Below, one piece after another: positions 8,309-18,137 of a DNA stretch of 64,000 nucleotides; the stretch's first letter is position 1; each line of letters opens with the position of its first letter. The notes beneath the pieces are model-generated. The model was not told the DNA's origin and made no database searches. It worked only from the letters and a program-made list of their open reading frames with translations. The position numbers were made by a program, and so were the translations under genes. This DNA comes from Bacillota bacterium (GTDB lineage: Bacteria > Bacillota > Clostridia > Acetivibrionales > DTU013), in the NCBI GenBank assembly GCA_023409735.1, contig JAEYRB010000041.1, forward strand, positions 57,293 to 121,292, written 5' to 3'.

Positions 8309-9061
8309 AGTATCCTTCCCCTATCTCAATATGTATCAAAAAATTATGTTTTACATCTCTTTTCCTTGTTTTCGATAACAACCTGGCTATATAATATGCC
8401 CGGGAGTAAAGCATTCGACAACGACACATGATGCTGCTATTTATAGTGATATTACTAATAGTCATTGCATTTAACTATTTCTGAAAAACTGCTGCTTAAA
8501 TCTAATGGTGCAATGTTATACCTATCATCCTAGTATGTCAATAGGTTAACAGGATGTTTACTTAAGTGCGCAAAAAGACTATTCCAGAAGTTCTTTCTGT
8601 AAAACATTAATGGTAACTAACAGTTATATCGTCGCACAACAAGTCATTACGCAAAAATAACCTTAAGTTAATAAATATATCTCAAGACAATTTTATTATA
8701 AATTACTAGGAAGTGGTAGCCTTTTTCAGAAGACAATAATAAAAGGTAGCATGCCAAACATACCTTAAATTGACTAAAATGTCCACAGCACATTTGAAAA
8801 CTTAATGTTATCAGCTTTTTGAACTCATTCTTTTTGCTTCCGTATGCATTTTCGCTTAGAACAGATTTTCTTTTGCTGCTCCTTGTCCACAATTTATACA
8901 ATCAACAGTGCTGGTAATGCATTGAAAATATATAAAGCTCACTTCTCCTTTGAGCATAAGAAAAGGCCATAAGTGAACATACGTTCAGCTACAGCCTTTA
9001 ATTATTAACTATATCGCTCTCTGAATTTCATAATAAATCCCGTAAAAAATATGCCATAATT
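8309..9061. other. 750-bp spacer without a recognised gene
   Basis: Between the LysR gene and the aldo/keto reductase. It contains the possible LysR promoter noted there and a terminator for the aldo/keto reductase (8962-8999). A 77-codon minus-strand frame (8668-8901) resembles nothing I know. An 18-codon hydrophobic frame near 8428 lacks a ribosome binding site. Probably non-coding or decayed. Confidence 0.5.
8962..8999 (-). terminator. Probable terminator after the aldo/keto reductase gene
   Basis: On the minus strand AAAGGCTGTAGCTGAAC pairs with GTTCACTTATGGCCTTT around a four-base loop, with a few G-U pairs and one or two mismatches, followed by TTCTT. It lies about 60 bases past the stop codon. 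Confidence 0.55.
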
Positions 9062-9982
9062 TTATGGTAGACGATTTCCTGCCGCAAGATATACTGCATA
9101 CCATTCCTCACGCGTAAGCCGGATTTCTGTTGCCCTTATGCAATCCTTCAAACGCTGTATATTCATTGTACCGGTAACCGGCTGCAGCTTTGCAGGATGA
9201 CGCAGCAACCACGCCATAGCAATGGTCGTACTACTCACACCATATTTTTCGGCCAGTTCATCCAGCTTTGCATTCAGCTCGGGATATTTTTCACTGCCAA
9301 TGAAAACCCCTTCAAAAAAGCCATACTGGAAGGGAGACCATGGCTGAATTGTGATATCGTTGAGACGACAGTAATCAAGAACACTTCCATCACGGTTGAC
9401 TGCAAAATCATCCGACATATTAACATGTAATCCCTGAGATATCATGTTTGCATTCGTAATACTCATCTGTAGCTGATTTGCTACCAGCGGCTGCCGAACG
9501 TGCTTTTGCAAAAGCTGCATCTGCATCGGATTCTGATTTGACACACCGAAGAAACGTACCTTTCCGCTATCATGCAGAATGTCAAAAGCCGCAGCAACCT
9601 CCTCCGGCTCACAAAGCGCATCCGGCCGATGCAGAAGCAACACATCCAGATAATCCGTGTTTAATCGTTTGAGACTGCCTTCTACTGATGAAAGGATATG
9701 TTCCTTCGAAAAATCGTATGCTATACCGGGTCGAATGCCACATTTGGATTGCAGAATAACTTTTTCACGAACGTTGTTGTCCATATGAATGGCTTTGGTG
9801 AAAATCTCTTCGCTAGCTCCGCTGCCATAGATATCAGCGTGATCAAAGAACACCGCACCTTCATCGAGTGCTGTTTTTACAAACTTTTCCGCCTCATCTA
9901 TGCTCAGCCTGTTAATCCGCATGCATCCCACAGCAATTGTTGGCACCTGCAGTCCGGACTTACCTAATTCAATCGTTCTCAT
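9062..9982 (-). CDS. Aldo/keto reductase (YdhF-like)
   Basis: A 306-residue NADPH-dependent TIM-barrel oxidoreductase. The AKR tetrad is visible, numbering from the ATG at 9982: D47 and Y52 in FFDHADIYG, K80 in LQSKCG and H118 in LLLHRPD. A C-terminal cofactor-loop region reads QPVTGTMNIQRL. The sequence type (IELGKSGLQVPTIAVGCMRI start) is that of E. coli YdhF-like reductases. The start at 9982 follows GGAGG by 12 bases, rather long; no nearer start is available. The upstream gene is an iron alcohol dehydrogenase ending 17 bases earlier, so the two are probably co-transcribed and may handle aldehydes or ketones. The substrate is unknown. Confidence 0.85.
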   Translation of the reverse strand: MRTIELGKSGLQVPTIAVGCMRINRLSIDEAEKFVKTALDEGAVFFDHADIYGSGASEEIFTKAIHMDNNVREKVILQSKCGIRPGIAYDFSKEHILSSVEGSLKRLNTDYLDVLLLHRPDALCEPEEVAAAFDILHDSGKVRFFGVSNQNPMQMQLLQKHVRQPLVANQLQMSITNANMISQGLHVNMSDDFAVNRDGSVLDYCRLNDITIQPWSPFQYGFFEGVFIGSEKYPELNAKLDELAEKYGVSSTTIAMAWLLRHPAKLQPVTGTMNIQRLKDCIRATEIRLTREEWYAVYLAAGNRLP

Positions 9983-9998
9983 AACTTTGTAACACCTC

Positions 9999-11177
9999 CT
10001 ATTTAACCAACTGATAAATGGATAGTACATCCTGCCAGTAAAGCTTTTTCAAACCGCCAATAGGACGCTCATTACCAAAGGCTGCTTTTGTGGCTTTCTT
10101 TGCCATTTCTTCAAATCTATCTTCTCTTATGCCTAACTGAGACAATGTAGACGGCAGCCCCAGCTTTGCGAAAAAGTCACGCAATCTGGCAATACCTTCC
10201 ATGACGATGGCATCCGGATCGCGATAGCTGCTCTGTACACCCATCACGTTTACGGCAAACTGCACGAACATTGGCACATTTTCCTTATATACATACTGCA
10301 TCCAGCCAGGCGTCAACACTGCCAGACCAGCACCGTGAGGAACGTCATAGATGGCAGAAAGTTCATGCTCCATTCCGTGACAAGCCCAGTCCTGCTCCCT
10401 GCCCATACCCACCAGACCATTGTGGGCTACCGTTCCGCTGAAGCCAAGCTCCGCCCATGCATCGTAATTGTGCATATTGGCATTGACCAACATTGCATTT
10501 TTCATAAGGGTTCTTAATACAGTTTCACACAAGCCATCCGTCAGATCGGTATGAGTGGTGTTCGTAAAATACCGTTCAAACACATGGCTCATCATATCAG
10601 CAACGCCATTGGCAAGCTGATTCTTAGGCAGTGTGAAGAATAATTCCGGATCCATGATGCTCAGAAGCGGCCTTAGGGCAGGACTTCCATAGCCATACTT
10701 AAGCTGCTTCTCCTCATTAGTTATTACTGTATCGCCACTGGACTCACTGCCAGCCGCGGGAATTGTAAGAATAGTTGCAACAGGCAAAGCCTTTTCGATA
10801 GCTTTATTCTGCTCATACACTTCCCAGATATCCCCATCGTAGTACACACCCATGGCAATTGCCTTTGAAGAATCAATAGTACTTCCGCCTCCCACAGCCA
10901 AAATCAGCTCCACCTTTTCACGCCTGCACAGTTCAATACCCTCATGAACTAATGATAAGCGAGGATTCGGCTTCACTCCGCCAAGCTCAACATAATCGAT
11001 ACCACTATCTTTCAGAGAGGACGTCACAGTGTCATACAGACCGCTTCCCTTAATGCTTCCTCCGCCATAGTGAATAAGAACCTTTTTTGCATAGGGACGC
11101 AGTAACTCACCAACCCTTTTTTCTTCACCCCGTCCAAACAAGATGCGCGCAGGAGCATAAAAATCAAAATTCAACAT
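9999..11177 (-). CDS. Iron-containing alcohol dehydrogenase (butanol dehydrogenase-like)
   Basis: A 392-residue group III alcohol dehydrogenase. The dinucleotide-binding motif GGGSTIDSSKAIA lies near residues 98-110. The metal-site region reads GVADMMSHVFERYF (about 195-208), followed by GMEHELSAIYDVPHGAGLAVL (about 265-285), which supplies the further histidines. The opening NFDFYAPARILFGRG is typical of BDH/YugJ-type NADH/NADPH butanol dehydrogenases. I chose the ATG at 11177 (GGGAGG seven bases upstream) over an upstream in-frame ATG. It probably forms an operon with the aldo/keto reductase. It likely reduces aldehydes to alcohols in fermentation or detoxification; the exact substrate is unknown. 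Confidence 0.87.
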   Translation of the reverse strand: MLNFDFYAPARILFGRGEEKRVGELLRPYAKKVLIHYGGGSIKGSGLYDTVTSSLKDSGIDYVELGGVKPNPRLSLVHEGIELCRREKVELILAVGGGSTIDSSKAIAMGVYYDGDIWEVYEQNKAIEKALPVATILTIPAAGSESSGDTVITNEEKQLKYGYGSPALRPLLSIMDPELFFTLPKNQLANGVADMMSHVFERYFTNTTHTDLTDGLCETVLRTLMKNAMLVNANMHNYDAWAELGFSGTVAHNGLVGMGREQDWACHGMEHELSAIYDVPHGAGLAVLTPGWMQYVYKENVPMFVQFAVNVMGVQSSYRDPDAIVMEGIARLRDFFAKLGLPSTLSQLGIREDRFEEMAKKATKAAFGNERPIGGLKKLYWQDVLSIYQLVK

Positions 11178-11474
11178 ACTTTTTCCTCCCATAATTAGAT
11201 TTGTCATTTCTGTGTTTACATCAGAGCAGACCAATCATTTAATTAGCAATGATCTGAAAATAAGAAGCATCCAATGAAAAATCAAATGCTTCAACTTTGG
11301 ATTCCCAATAAATATCTTAATGGAGAATCAAAATCTCATATGACTATTATTACCCTAAGTGTTAGTACCAAATCAAGTATTTATTGAAGAAAAATATCAC
11401 CAATCAAATTCGTTTTTCCAATAATTATAGTCGACTCTATGGTATCCCATATTATTATTGTTATTAGAAATTTA

Positions 11475-12803
11475 TTATTTCTTCTGCTGACTCCGAAGCT
11501 TGTCAGCAGCTTCCTTCAGCGCCTCTTCCGGAGTCTGGGTCCGTTCCTTCAGAACCTTGAACATGACATTTGATTTCACTAGAACCTGGGCTGCGGAGTT
11601 CAAATCGCCCATGTTCGGGGAAGGAATCTCATCCTTCATTCCCAGGAGTATACTAAAAACCTTCTCGTTATTAAAATACGGATCCGGCTGCTGAAGTTCC
11701 GGAGAGTCCCAGACTTCCCATCTGATCGGGTCAAATTTGAGCTCCTGCCAGATCCTTATATTACTTTCCTTTGAGAGCTTCACATAGCCAAGAAAACTTA
11801 CTGCTTCATCCTGATATTTACTTTGTTTCATTACGGCAGTTCCTGAACCTCCAATACCAGCAGATCTCGTATTTCCTTCTTCCCATACAGGCATTGGGCG
11901 GACCATTACCTTCCCTTCCAAATCAGGCATGTATGCCAAAAATCTGCTCATATACCACATTGGCATAATAAGAGACGCCATTCCACCATTATTCATAAAT
12001 GCGAAAAACTCCTCAGAACCTGTTGTACCACCCGGCATCGGAATAGCGATTTGATCCTTGTATATCATATCCTGCATTGCTTGTAATGTCTTTATGTTTA
12101 TATCGTTGTCGAGGATAACATTTCCGTTCTTATCCAGGTAATCTGATCCCCTCTGAATTATCATAGGCCAAAACGGTCTTTGATCTGTTACCTCAAAGGC
12201 AGTCATAGGTTTGCCGGTAACGGCGACTACCTTCTTTCCCGCCTTTTCATAATCTGCCCAGGTTTGAATCATATCTACATTAACTCCGGCTCTGTCAGTG
12301 ATTTCCTTGTTGTAATAAACCACTGTGGCCCCTACATGAAAACATATTCCATAATACTTACCATTTTTACTGTAAATATCGAACCTTGACTGTACAAATT
12401 TGTCTTTTTCCAGGTCAATTATCTTGTTAAGCTCAACCAACTGAATATCGCCCTTCAAAAAGTTGGAAAAGAAATTAATGTTGATATCTGCGATATCCGG
12501 CGCACCTACCCCTGACTGTATGGCAATCAGAAGCTTGTTATGCATTTCAGCATTGGGATATACATCCACAGACAGTTCGATTGGCAAGTCAGGATTAGCC
12601 TTATTCCACATATCAGCGGTCTTAATGTAGAAGGGCTTGTGAATATCCTGGAATGTCCATAGGCTTAATTTTGTCACGACACCTTTTCCGTCTGCCGATT
12701 TGATTCCCTGTTCCGGTTGTTTGCTGCAGCCGCTGCTAAACCCTAATGTGACCATACTAAAAATGAATGTAAATATAAGAAGAACGTTAAGGCTTTTTTT
12801 CAT
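11475..12803 (-). CDS. Extracellular solute-binding protein, family 1 (lipoprotein), linked to a YesM/YesN-like pair
   Basis: A 442-residue sugar-type binding lipoprotein. The signal peptide (MKKSLNVLLIFTFIF...) ends in a lipobox with Cys (FSSGC) about residue 26. The body reads as a family 1 solute-binding protein (LWTFQDIHKPFY; GVGAPDIADININFF; YYNKEI; SLIMPMWYMSRF). The start at 12803 follows GGGAG by nine bases. It sits 31 bases after the stop of the YesN-like regulator, so kinase, regulator and binding protein form one unit without permease genes. It may feed the LplB/LplC permeases encoded at 19873-21737, or serve as the sensor of extracellular sugar for the kinase. Confidence 0.87.
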   Translation of the reverse strand: MKKSLNVLLIFTFIFSMVTLGFSSGCSKQPEQGIKSADGKGVVTKLSLWTFQDIHKPFYIKTADMWNKANPDLPIELSVDVYPNAEMHNKLLIAIQSGVGAPDIADININFFSNFLKGDIQLVELNKIIDLEKDKFVQSRFDIYSKNGKYYGICFHVGATVVYYNKEITDRAGVNVDMIQTWADYEKAGKKVVAVTGKPMTAFEVTDQRPFWPMIIQRGSDYLDKNGNVILDNDINIKTLQAMQDMIYKDQIAIPMPGGTTGSEEFFAFMNNGGMASLIMPMWYMSRFLAYMPDLEGKVMVRPMPVWEEGNTRSAGIGGSGTAVMKQSKYQDEAVSFLGYVKLSKESNIRIWQELKFDPIRWEVWDSPELQQPDPYFNNEKVFSILLGMKDEIPSPNMGDLNSAAQVLVKSNVMFKVLKERTQTPEEALKEAADKLRSQQKK

Positions 12804-12834
12804 TTGTTTCTTCTCCCTTCGATATTTACATGGT

Positions 12835-14463
12835 CTATTTCCCACAATTCTGTTCGTATTCCAAAGGAGTCATCCCCTCAATATCCTTAAACACTCTGAA
12901 AAAGTAGTTGTAGTTATTGAAGCCGACTTTTACAACGATTTCCTTAAGTTTGAGCTTGCCATTCTCAATAAGATTCTTTGCATTTTCAACTCTGATACGA
13001 TTAAGGAACTCTACAAAACCCATCCCGCAATCTTCCTTGAAGACTCTACTGATATATGAATTGCTAACGCCTGTGAATTCTGCAATCTCACTTAATGATA
13101 TGTCTTTTTTGTAGTTCTTGTTTACATATTCGATTGCCCTTCTGGTAATTTCACTGTGTTTATTTCCAACCTTAAGATTCCTCAAAATTGCGATAAGCTT
13201 GTCATACAGGCCCGTTATCCATTGCTTTATATCCACAATGGTTTCATATTTTTGCATCATATTGTAGGGTATTTCTTCATTGGTGTATATTTGTGAAATC
13301 TCAAGTCCGGTTTCTTTTGCAACCTTGTTTACTATATTTATAAGCTCGGCGCAAATCATCTGTGTCGACTTGCTGCCCAAGCGATTATTCAGTATCCTGT
13401 CAAAAATTGTGTCGATATGCTGTTTTACCCTTTCACTGTCTAATTCCCTCAAGGTAGCGATCAAGTCCCTTTCATCTCTTATATCAAGGCAAAGGAATCC
13501 GTCTTCTGCCTTTCTTTCAGTATTTTCGATTAAAATACTGTCCTTTCCTTTATAGAACTTATCTTTAAGCATTATGTCAGCTTCATGGTATGCTTGCGAT
13601 ATTCTTGATATGTCGCTGTAAACCTTACTTGCACTGAAACAAGCAGTTACATTCAGATATTTCCTAACGCCGGACCTTAACCTGTCAATCATTGTGTAAA
13701 GCTTGTTATAAATAAACAGCATGCTGTAAGCATCCCCCAAGGAAAAAATAATCACAAACCTTCCTTTCGAAAAATGCTCAATGAATGATTTTTCCCAATC
13801 ACCCAGTATCCCCCTTGCCATTTCAAGGAAGGTTTTAATAAGCGCATCAATCTCCTTCGACGAAAACCTCTCCTCAATAAAAGCAAAGTCATCTATTTCT
13901 GCAATAGAAACGACAAGGTTCTTATTATCAATATTTATACCCAGCGAGGCAATGGAGCTTGCAATTTCATTACTGTCAGTCTGCTCTCCAGTCATCAGAG
14001 CTTGAATGAATTCCTTGCATAATGTTGATTTTCTATTTAAAATCTGTTCTGTTAACATATTCCTTTGGTTGCATTCGATTCTGTATTTCATAACTGCATC
14101 CTTGGCCGATTGCAGTATATCAAGGAGAGTATCCGAATTTAAATGGTGCTTGAGCACATAGTCTACAGCGCCTTTTTTCATACTCTGCTTTACATAGTCA
14201 AAATCATCATAGGCACTTATAGCAATAACCTTTATCTGCGGCCAGTTCTCATTTATACGGTCTATTAATTCAACGCCGTTCATACTAGGCATATGCATAT
14301 CGGTAATTACTATATCCGGTATATCATTCTCAATGAGCTGTATTGCTCCCGGAGCACTGCTTGCTTCTCCCGATATGAAGTAGCCTGTCTTCTCCCAATC
14401 TATCATTGTCTTGAGATCTGTCCTTGAAAAAGCATTATCATCTACTATCAATACTTTCAGCAT
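12835..14463 (-). CDS. YesN-like response regulator (receiver plus AraC-type HTH)
   Basis: A 542-residue regulator. The receiver domain (residues 1-120) has acidic D9 and D10 in LIVDDN, the phospho-acceptor D55 in VITDMHMP and a lysine in YVLKHH. A middle region of about 300 residues resembles the helical/GGDEF-like linker seen in YesN proteins. The C-terminal AraC double HTH (about 440-540) includes DISLSEIAEFTGVSNSYISRVFKE and FNNYNYFFRVFKDIEGMTPLEY. The start overlaps the kinase gene by 26 bases, so translation is probably coupled; AAGGAG lies 12 bases upstream. It should activate polysaccharide-use genes nearby, most simply the GH51/ABC operon at 16513-23863. Confidence 0.9.
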   Translation of the reverse strand: MLKVLIVDDNAFSRTDLKTMIDWEKTGYFISGEASSAPGAIQLIENDIPDIVITDMHMPSMNGVELIDRINENWPQIKVIAISAYDDFDYVKQSMKKGAVDYVLKHHLNSDTLLDILQSAKDAVMKYRIECNQRNMLTEQILNRKSTLCKEFIQALMTGEQTDSNEIASSIASLGINIDNKNLVVSIAEIDDFAFIEERFSSKEIDALIKTFLEMARGILGDWEKSFIEHFSKGRFVIIFSLGDAYSMLFIYNKLYTMIDRLRSGVRKYLNVTACFSASKVYSDISRISQAYHEADIMLKDKFYKGKDSILIENTERKAEDGFLCLDIRDERDLIATLRELDSERVKQHIDTIFDRILNNRLGSKSTQMICAELINIVNKVAKETGLEISQIYTNEEIPYNMMQKYETIVDIKQWITGLYDKLIAILRNLKVGNKHSEITRRAIEYVNKNYKKDISLSEIAEFTGVSNSYISRVFKEDCGMGFVEFLNRIRVENAKNLIENGKLKLKEIVVKVGFNNYNYFFRVFKDIEGMTPLEYEQNCGK

Positions 14464-16363
14464 TATAGCTTGATTCTCCTTTCTCAACGGCCGGGATGGT
14501 TATTTCTACAGTTGTGAACAGGTTTGGAACACTTTGTACGGCAACCCCGAATTCTTCACCGAAATAAAGCTTTATCCTTTCATCCACATTCTTAATACCA
14601 ATCCCGCTAAGTCTGGATTTTCTCTCCATCAGACTGTTTAGACTTTCCGGAGAGATTCCTATTCCATTGTCAGTAATTGTAATATGAAGCTCGTTTCCGA
14701 TCCTGTATCCTTTCAGTATGATTATACCCTGCCCGCTCATAGGTTCGAGCCCGTGAATAATGGAATTCTCCACTATCGGCTGAAGTATGAACCTCAGTAT
14801 TTTAAACTCCATTATGTTTTCTTCTATCTCAAAATGCACCTTAAACTTATCATAATATCGGTAGTCCATAATATTGAGGTAATCCTTCACATACTGCACT
14901 TCCTCCCTGATGGTTATCATCTCTCCGCCCTTGCCCATACAACCTTGCAGTAATTGAATCAAGGATGTTGTGATACTTGAAATGTTTTGAGCCTTTTGAA
15001 TGTTCGCTAGCCATCTAACCGTATTTAACGTATTAGAAAGAAAGTGCGGGTTTATTTGCGCCTGCAGTGCCTTCAATTCAGCAACTCTTTTTAGGTCCTC
15101 CTTGTTCTTCACTTCTTCAATCAAGTACTTAAGTTCCCTTACCATATTGTTGAAATTTACTGTCATTTCACCGAGTTCATCCTTGGAGTCATCTATTATG
15201 TGAACCACAAAATTTCCCTTCTTGACATTGTTCATAGAAGCAGCCAGTTTTGTTAAAGGTTTCGAGATGCTTTTTGAAACCAGAAAGGACACAAGAAGTG
15301 CCAATAGGAAGCATATAATTCCAAGGTATGCTATATTGATACCTATTTTCTTGGATTCGGCCTCAAGGTATGAATAGGGTATAGTACTTACGACATACCA
15401 GTCTGAGTGCGGGATATAGGTATATGCAATTAAGCTTAGGCTGTCATCAACTATAGAGTTGAATGAATAGATTTCCTTTTTCCTGTTTATTAACAGTTCC
15501 TCAATGAGTGAAGTATTTTCATAGGGCTTCGCAGCATATATTTCCGTACCCATCCCTGATATGACAGTACCGCTGCTGTCCAGTATTAAAATACTTGATC
15601 CGCTTCCAATATTAATATCCTTAATGATATTTGCTATATATTTCTCGTCTATTCTAATAATAATATATGCTTTATTAAAGCTCTGATCCAATGATTTAAA
15701 GCTTCTCGCAATCATTATGCCGGCTTTTCCGTAGTTATTTGCTCTATACCCTGTACTGTCCGTCTTTTCCTCATCACTGGCATCCTCAATAGTCCATAGC
15801 GGAACTCCGTTTTTAGGCTTAATATCTTCAAAGAGTCCTTTTAGATATTCCTCCTTGAGTCTGAATTTAAAATAAGTGTCGCCATATGCTATGATCTTGT
15901 CACCTTTTTCGGTATATACAAGAACATCAGAAACACTGTGAAAAAACGAAAACCTTTTGGCCAGAATCTCCTGAATTCTGGCCTCGGCATCGTTTTTCTC
16001 CCACTCATTCATATATTCGTAATTTGCAAGGGTGTATTGTACGAGATCCGAAAAGGCAATGTCCACACTGTCGTTTTCAAGCTTCATTAATTCATTTTTT
16101 ACATTTTCGCTGACCTGATTAGTAATCTGTATAGAGTATGTACTTATCTTATTCTTAATTGCTTCGCTTGATTTATAAAAAGCGTAGAGGCCGGTGATCA
16201 TAAGAGGAACCAGTGTCAGCATAGCAAAAGATACTGCAAGCCTATTCTGTATCCTTGTCCTTCTAAGAAGGTCCGTCAGAAACGTTATGGCATGCGGCTT
16301 TATCGGCCTGAGCCTCAATCTGGTCATTATCTTTTTGCATACAGCACCAGTTTCTATCGTCAT
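14438..16363 (-). CDS. YesM-like sensor histidine kinase
   Basis: A 641-residue membrane kinase. The first membrane segment is at about residues 42-64 (VSFAMLTLVPLMITGLYAFY). An extracytoplasmic dCache-like sensor of about 270 residues follows, then a second membrane segment at about 345-367 (YLGIICFLLALLVSFLV). A HAMP domain comes next, then a His_kinase block with the phospho-histidine in NPHFLSNTLNT, and a HATPase domain with DNGIGISPESL and SGIGIKNV. This is the two-component kinase type used by Firmicutes to sense oligosaccharides, often with a binding protein. The start ATG has AGGAAG ten bases upstream. First gene of the kinase-regulator-binding protein unit. Confidence 0.9.
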   Translation of the reverse strand: MTIETGAVCKKIMTRLRLRPIKPHAITFLTDLLRRTRIQNRLAVSFAMLTLVPLMITGLYAFYKSSEAIKNKISTYSIQITNQVSENVKNELMKLENDSVDIAFSDLVQYTLANYEYMNEWEKNDAEARIQEILAKRFSFFHSVSDVLVYTEKGDKIIAYGDTYFKFRLKEEYLKGLFEDIKPKNGVPLWTIEDASDEEKTDSTGYRANNYGKAGIMIARSFKSLDQSFNKAYIIIRIDEKYIANIIKDINIGSGSSILILDSSGTVISGMGTEIYAAKPYENTSLIEELLINRKKEIYSFNSIVDDSLSLIAYTYIPHSDWYVVSTIPYSYLEAESKKIGINIAYLGIICFLLALLVSFLVSKSISKPLTKLAASMNNVKKGNFVVHIIDDSKDELGEMTVNFNNMVRELKYLIEEVKNKEDLKRVAELKALQAQINPHFLSNTLNTVRWLANIQKAQNISSITTSLIQLLQGCMGKGGEMITIREEVQYVKDYLNIMDYRYYDKFKVHFEIEENIMEFKILRFILQPIVENSIIHGLEPMSGQGIIILKGYRIGNELHITITDNGIGISPESLNSLMERKSRLSGIGIKNVDERIKLYFGEEFGVAVQSVPNLFTTVEITIPAVEKGESSYNAESIDSR

Positions 16364-16512
16364 ATTAAGTTAACTTCCTTTGAGATCCATTGTATGCTTA
16401 ATGATATAATATACTTACAGGTAAACTGACGGAAATCGTTTATGTCTCCTTACATTATATCATTTAAGTTTATACATTTACACAGTTTTAGTGATAATTT
16501 TCCATTTAGTCT

Positions 16513-18045
16513 TTACTCTATTGTCAGTACAGCTACAGACATAGGTGGCAGTGTTGCATTGAAGCCTTTCCCGTTCAGCGAGCAATTTTTAAATTCCATC
16601 GGCTTCAACTCTTCCGGGTTTTCAAATGTGTTATGTATATTCATTACATGAGACGCAATCACTCTGCCGGATATCCTGCTTGCTTTAAACCCGTCAATAT
16701 TGCAGCAGACTTCAGCAGAATCATTAGTGCTAACATTACAAAGGCTCACATGAATTACTCCATTCTGATCAATCGATGCCGACCCACTTACCTGCGGTAC
16801 CTTTTCATCCAGGTATCCGTATTCATTTGTCTTTATCTCGATCGGCAGGCATGTTGCATCATGATGCACCTTGTACATTTCAAATACATGATATGTAGGT
16901 GTGAGCACTATCTTAGCGCCGTCTGTCAAAATAACCGCCTGAAGCACGTTTATGGTCTGAGCTATGTTAGCCATACGTACGCGGTCACAGTGGTTGTTAA
17001 ATATGTTAAGGCTGATTCCTGCGGATACCGCATCCCTCAAAGTATTCTGCTGGTACAGGAAACCCGGGTTAGTTCCCGGCTCCACGTCAAACCACGTTCC
17101 CCATTCATCCACTATAAGCGCTACATTTTTCTCAGGGTCATACTTATCCATGATAGCAGAATGCTTATTCACAAGCTCCTCAGTAAAATATGCTGCCTTC
17201 ATTATAGCAAACCATTCGCTTTCATCAAAATCAGTAGATGAACCTCTTACAGCATCAGGCTTCCTTAAATATATCTTGTTTCCATCCGGATTTTCAAGAA
17301 CAATACTATGATCTCTTACTCTTGTATAATAATGAAGAGCGAGTCCGTTCATAAAATGGCCGGCTTCCCTCATCATCACTTCAGTCCAGTGATAATTGTC
17401 TCCCCTTGGTCCGCAGGCCACTTTGTATATGGAGTTGCGTCCGAAATCTCTTACATACAGGGCATATCTCTTATACTCATCAGCGTAGTATTCGGCACGC
17501 ATCCTGCCACCGCAGCCCCAGTTTTCATTACCTACTCCGAAATACTTGAGGCTCCATGCTTTTTCTCTCCCATTAGCCCTTCTAAGATTGGCCATCGGTG
17601 ATTCGTTGTCATATGTCATGTACTCTACCCACTGCTGCATCTCCTGAACCGTACCGCTTCCCAGATTGCCGCATATATAAGGTTCTGTTTCGAGCATGTC
17701 GCACAGGTCAAAGAACTCATGAGTACCAAAATGGTTATTTTCTACTACCCCACCCCAATGCGTGTTTACTATTTTCGCCCTTTTTTCTTTTGGACCGATT
17801 CCGTCCATCCAATGGTATTCGTCTGCGAAACAACCGCCCGGCCAACGTAGTACAGGTATCTTTATATCCTTCATTGCTCTAATAATATCATTTCTGAGTC
17901 CGCGTGTATTAGGAATCGGCGAATCCTCTCCAACCCAAAAACCATCATATATGCAACGTCCCAGATGTTCAGCAAAATGTCCGTATATATTTCTGTCTAT
18001 CTTATATTTGCCGTCCTTAACATTGATGTCAATCTTGGTATTCAT
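16513..18045 (-). CDS. abfA: Alpha-L-arabinofuranosidase, GH51 (intracellular)
   Basis: A 510-residue enzyme without a signal peptide, so cytoplasmic. GH51 retaining catalytic residues are visible: the acid/base E174 in GVGNENWGCGG and the nucleophile E314 in VDEWGTWFD. Family landmarks are YGHFAEHLGRCIYDG (21-35) and RWPGGCFADEYHW (67-79). The C-terminal beta domain ends with NATLPPMSVAVLTIE. It releases terminal arabinose from imported arabino-oligosaccharides. It is last in the lpl-type operon 23863-16513, downstream of a binding protein gene and a hairpin at 18075-18108. Full length for bacterial GH51. Confidence 0.92.
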   Translation of the reverse strand: MNTKIDINVKDGKYKIDRNIYGHFAEHLGRCIYDGFWVGEDSPIPNTRGLRNDIIRAMKDIKIPVLRWPGGCFADEYHWMDGIGPKEKRAKIVNTHWGGVVENNHFGTHEFFDLCDMLETEPYICGNLGSGTVQEMQQWVEYMTYDNESPMANLRRANGREKAWSLKYFGVGNENWGCGGRMRAEYYADEYKRYALYVRDFGRNSIYKVACGPRGDNYHWTEVMMREAGHFMNGLALHYYTRVRDHSIVLENPDGNKIYLRKPDAVRGSSTDFDESEWFAIMKAAYFTEELVNKHSAIMDKYDPEKNVALIVDEWGTWFDVEPGTNPGFLYQQNTLRDAVSAGISLNIFNNHCDRVRMANIAQTINVLQAVILTDGAKIVLTPTYHVFEMYKVHHDATCLPIEIKTNEYGYLDEKVPQVSGSASIDQNGVIHVSLCNVSTNDSAEVCCNIDGFKASRISGRVIASHVMNIHNTFENPEELKPMEFKNCSLNGKGFNATLPPMSVAVLTIE

Positions 18046-18074
18046 AGGATTATATCTCCCTTTGTATTTGATTA

Positions 18075-18108
18075 GGACTGAGCCCGCCTAAAGCACCGAA
18101 CTCAGTCC
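18075..18108 (-). other. Intergenic hairpin between binding-protein and abfA genes
   Basis: Perfect 8-bp arms GGACTGAG and CTCAGTCC around an 18-base loop, without a following T-run, 30 bases after the binding-protein stop codon. The position suits an RNA stabiliser or partial terminator that keeps the binding-protein transcript abundant. Confidence 0.5.
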
Positions 18109-18137
18109 CTCTTGTAATAAATAACTAAATATTATCC

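Noticed and set aside
8428..8484. 18-codon hydrophobic peptide frame (MMLLFIVILLIVIAFNYF) on the plus strand, resembling a small membrane toxin
   Set aside because: No ribosome binding site, no antitoxin-like antisense promoter or terminator, and random AT-rich DNA often gives such frames.
8668..8901. 77-codon minus-strand frame
   Set aside because: No similarity I recognise and no RBS; composition is that of random AT-rich sequence.
16633..17241. 202-codon plus-strand frame inside the GH51 gene
   Set aside because: Antisense shadow of a clearly functional GH51 gene; the codon pattern belongs to the minus strand.
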